Origin: an uncultured bacterium
Lineage (GTDB): Bacteria > Actinomycetota > Coriobacteriia > Coriobacteriales > Coriobacteriaceae
Reading direction: 5' to 3'
DNA: 5,297 nt
Assembly: GCA_905215225.1 (NCBI GenBank)
Contig: CAJMPM010000120.1
Location: 1-5,297 of the forward strand
Part shown: in pieces, positions 5,218-5,297 of the stretch
Layout: every line of letters starts with the position of its first letter
How positions within the stretch are numbered: position 1 is the first letter of the stretch
Translations under genes and position numbers: made by a program
The notes under the pieces: generated by a model
Told to the model about the DNA's origin: nothing
Seen by the model: only the letters and a program-made list of their open reading frames with translations
Database searches by the model: none

Positions 5218-5297
5218 CTACTCGCAGAGCGAAAGGGCGGCCTCGTCGGCAACGACAACGCAGTTGGTGTGCAGCTGCAGGATCGACGCCGGGCACG
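5218..5297 (-). CDS. nagB: glucosamine-6-phosphate deaminase, C-terminal end (partial)
   Basis: The last 25 codons, entering from the right edge and ending in TAG at 5218-5220. The peptide starts CPASILQLHTNCVVVADEAA and matches the conserved end of NagB, where PASxLQxH is followed by a hydrophobic strand and DEAA. NagB converts glucosamine-6-phosphate to fructose-6-phosphate and ammonia in the cytoplasm, the step that brings amino sugars into glycolysis. The catalytic residues lie outside the window, so activity cannot be judged here. The nearby terminator at 5158-5185 marks this as the end of its transcription unit. The other sugar-phosphate isomerase-fold relatives (6-phosphogluconolactonase) are a less good fit to this tail. 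Confidence 0.8.
   Translation of the reverse strand, partial: CPASILQLHTNCVVVADEAALSLCE

Noticed and set aside
4988..5297. Plus-strand open frame from ATG 4988 to the window edge (over 100 codons)
   Set aside because: It reads through the nagB terminator and antisense to nagB, has no ribosome-binding site, and its predicted protein is not recognisable.

Overview
The window looks like chromosomal DNA of a GC-rich gut actinobacterium, most likely Collinsella or another member of the Coriobacteriia. This rests on C/G-ending codon use in most genes, on a giant STAND-type regulator ending in a BTAD domain, and on the style of the methyltransferase. It is an inference from pattern, not a database match.

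Layout: (1) 1-83, possible last codons of a plus-strand gene. (2) 57-190, a perfect 32-bp inverted repeat around a smaller hairpin. (3) 190-355, a T-rich leader ending in a textbook intrinsic terminator (305-336), only 19 nt before the start codon of (4) a class I SAM-dependent methyltransferase (356-1252). (5) yhbY (1401-1700), a small CRM-domain ribosome-assembly protein with its own terminator at 1738-1771. (6) On the minus strand, converging on yhbY, a 1000-codon regulatory locus (4769 down to 1770): STAND/MalT-like ATPase, long helical middle, then winged helix plus BTAD. An in-frame amber codon (2397-2399) cuts it just before the DNA-recognition helix. (7) 4770-5217, an AT-richer intergenic stretch with a strong minus-strand terminator at 5158-5185. 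(8) 5218-5297, the last 25 codons of nagB (glucosamine-6-phosphate deaminase), minus strand.

The two most interesting signals are separate. The first is the methyltransferase front end: long inverted repeat, T-rich leader, terminator almost touching the ribosome-binding site, and a sharp switch in codon usage inside the gene from T-ending to C-ending codons. Together these suggest an attenuated, possibly mosaic, locus. The second is the lone amber codon in an otherwise intact regulator. TAG ends nagB normally in the same window, so this is better read as a recent nonsense mutation (or a base-calling error) than as a reassigned codon. No phage, transposase, CRISPR or tRNA gene is visible.
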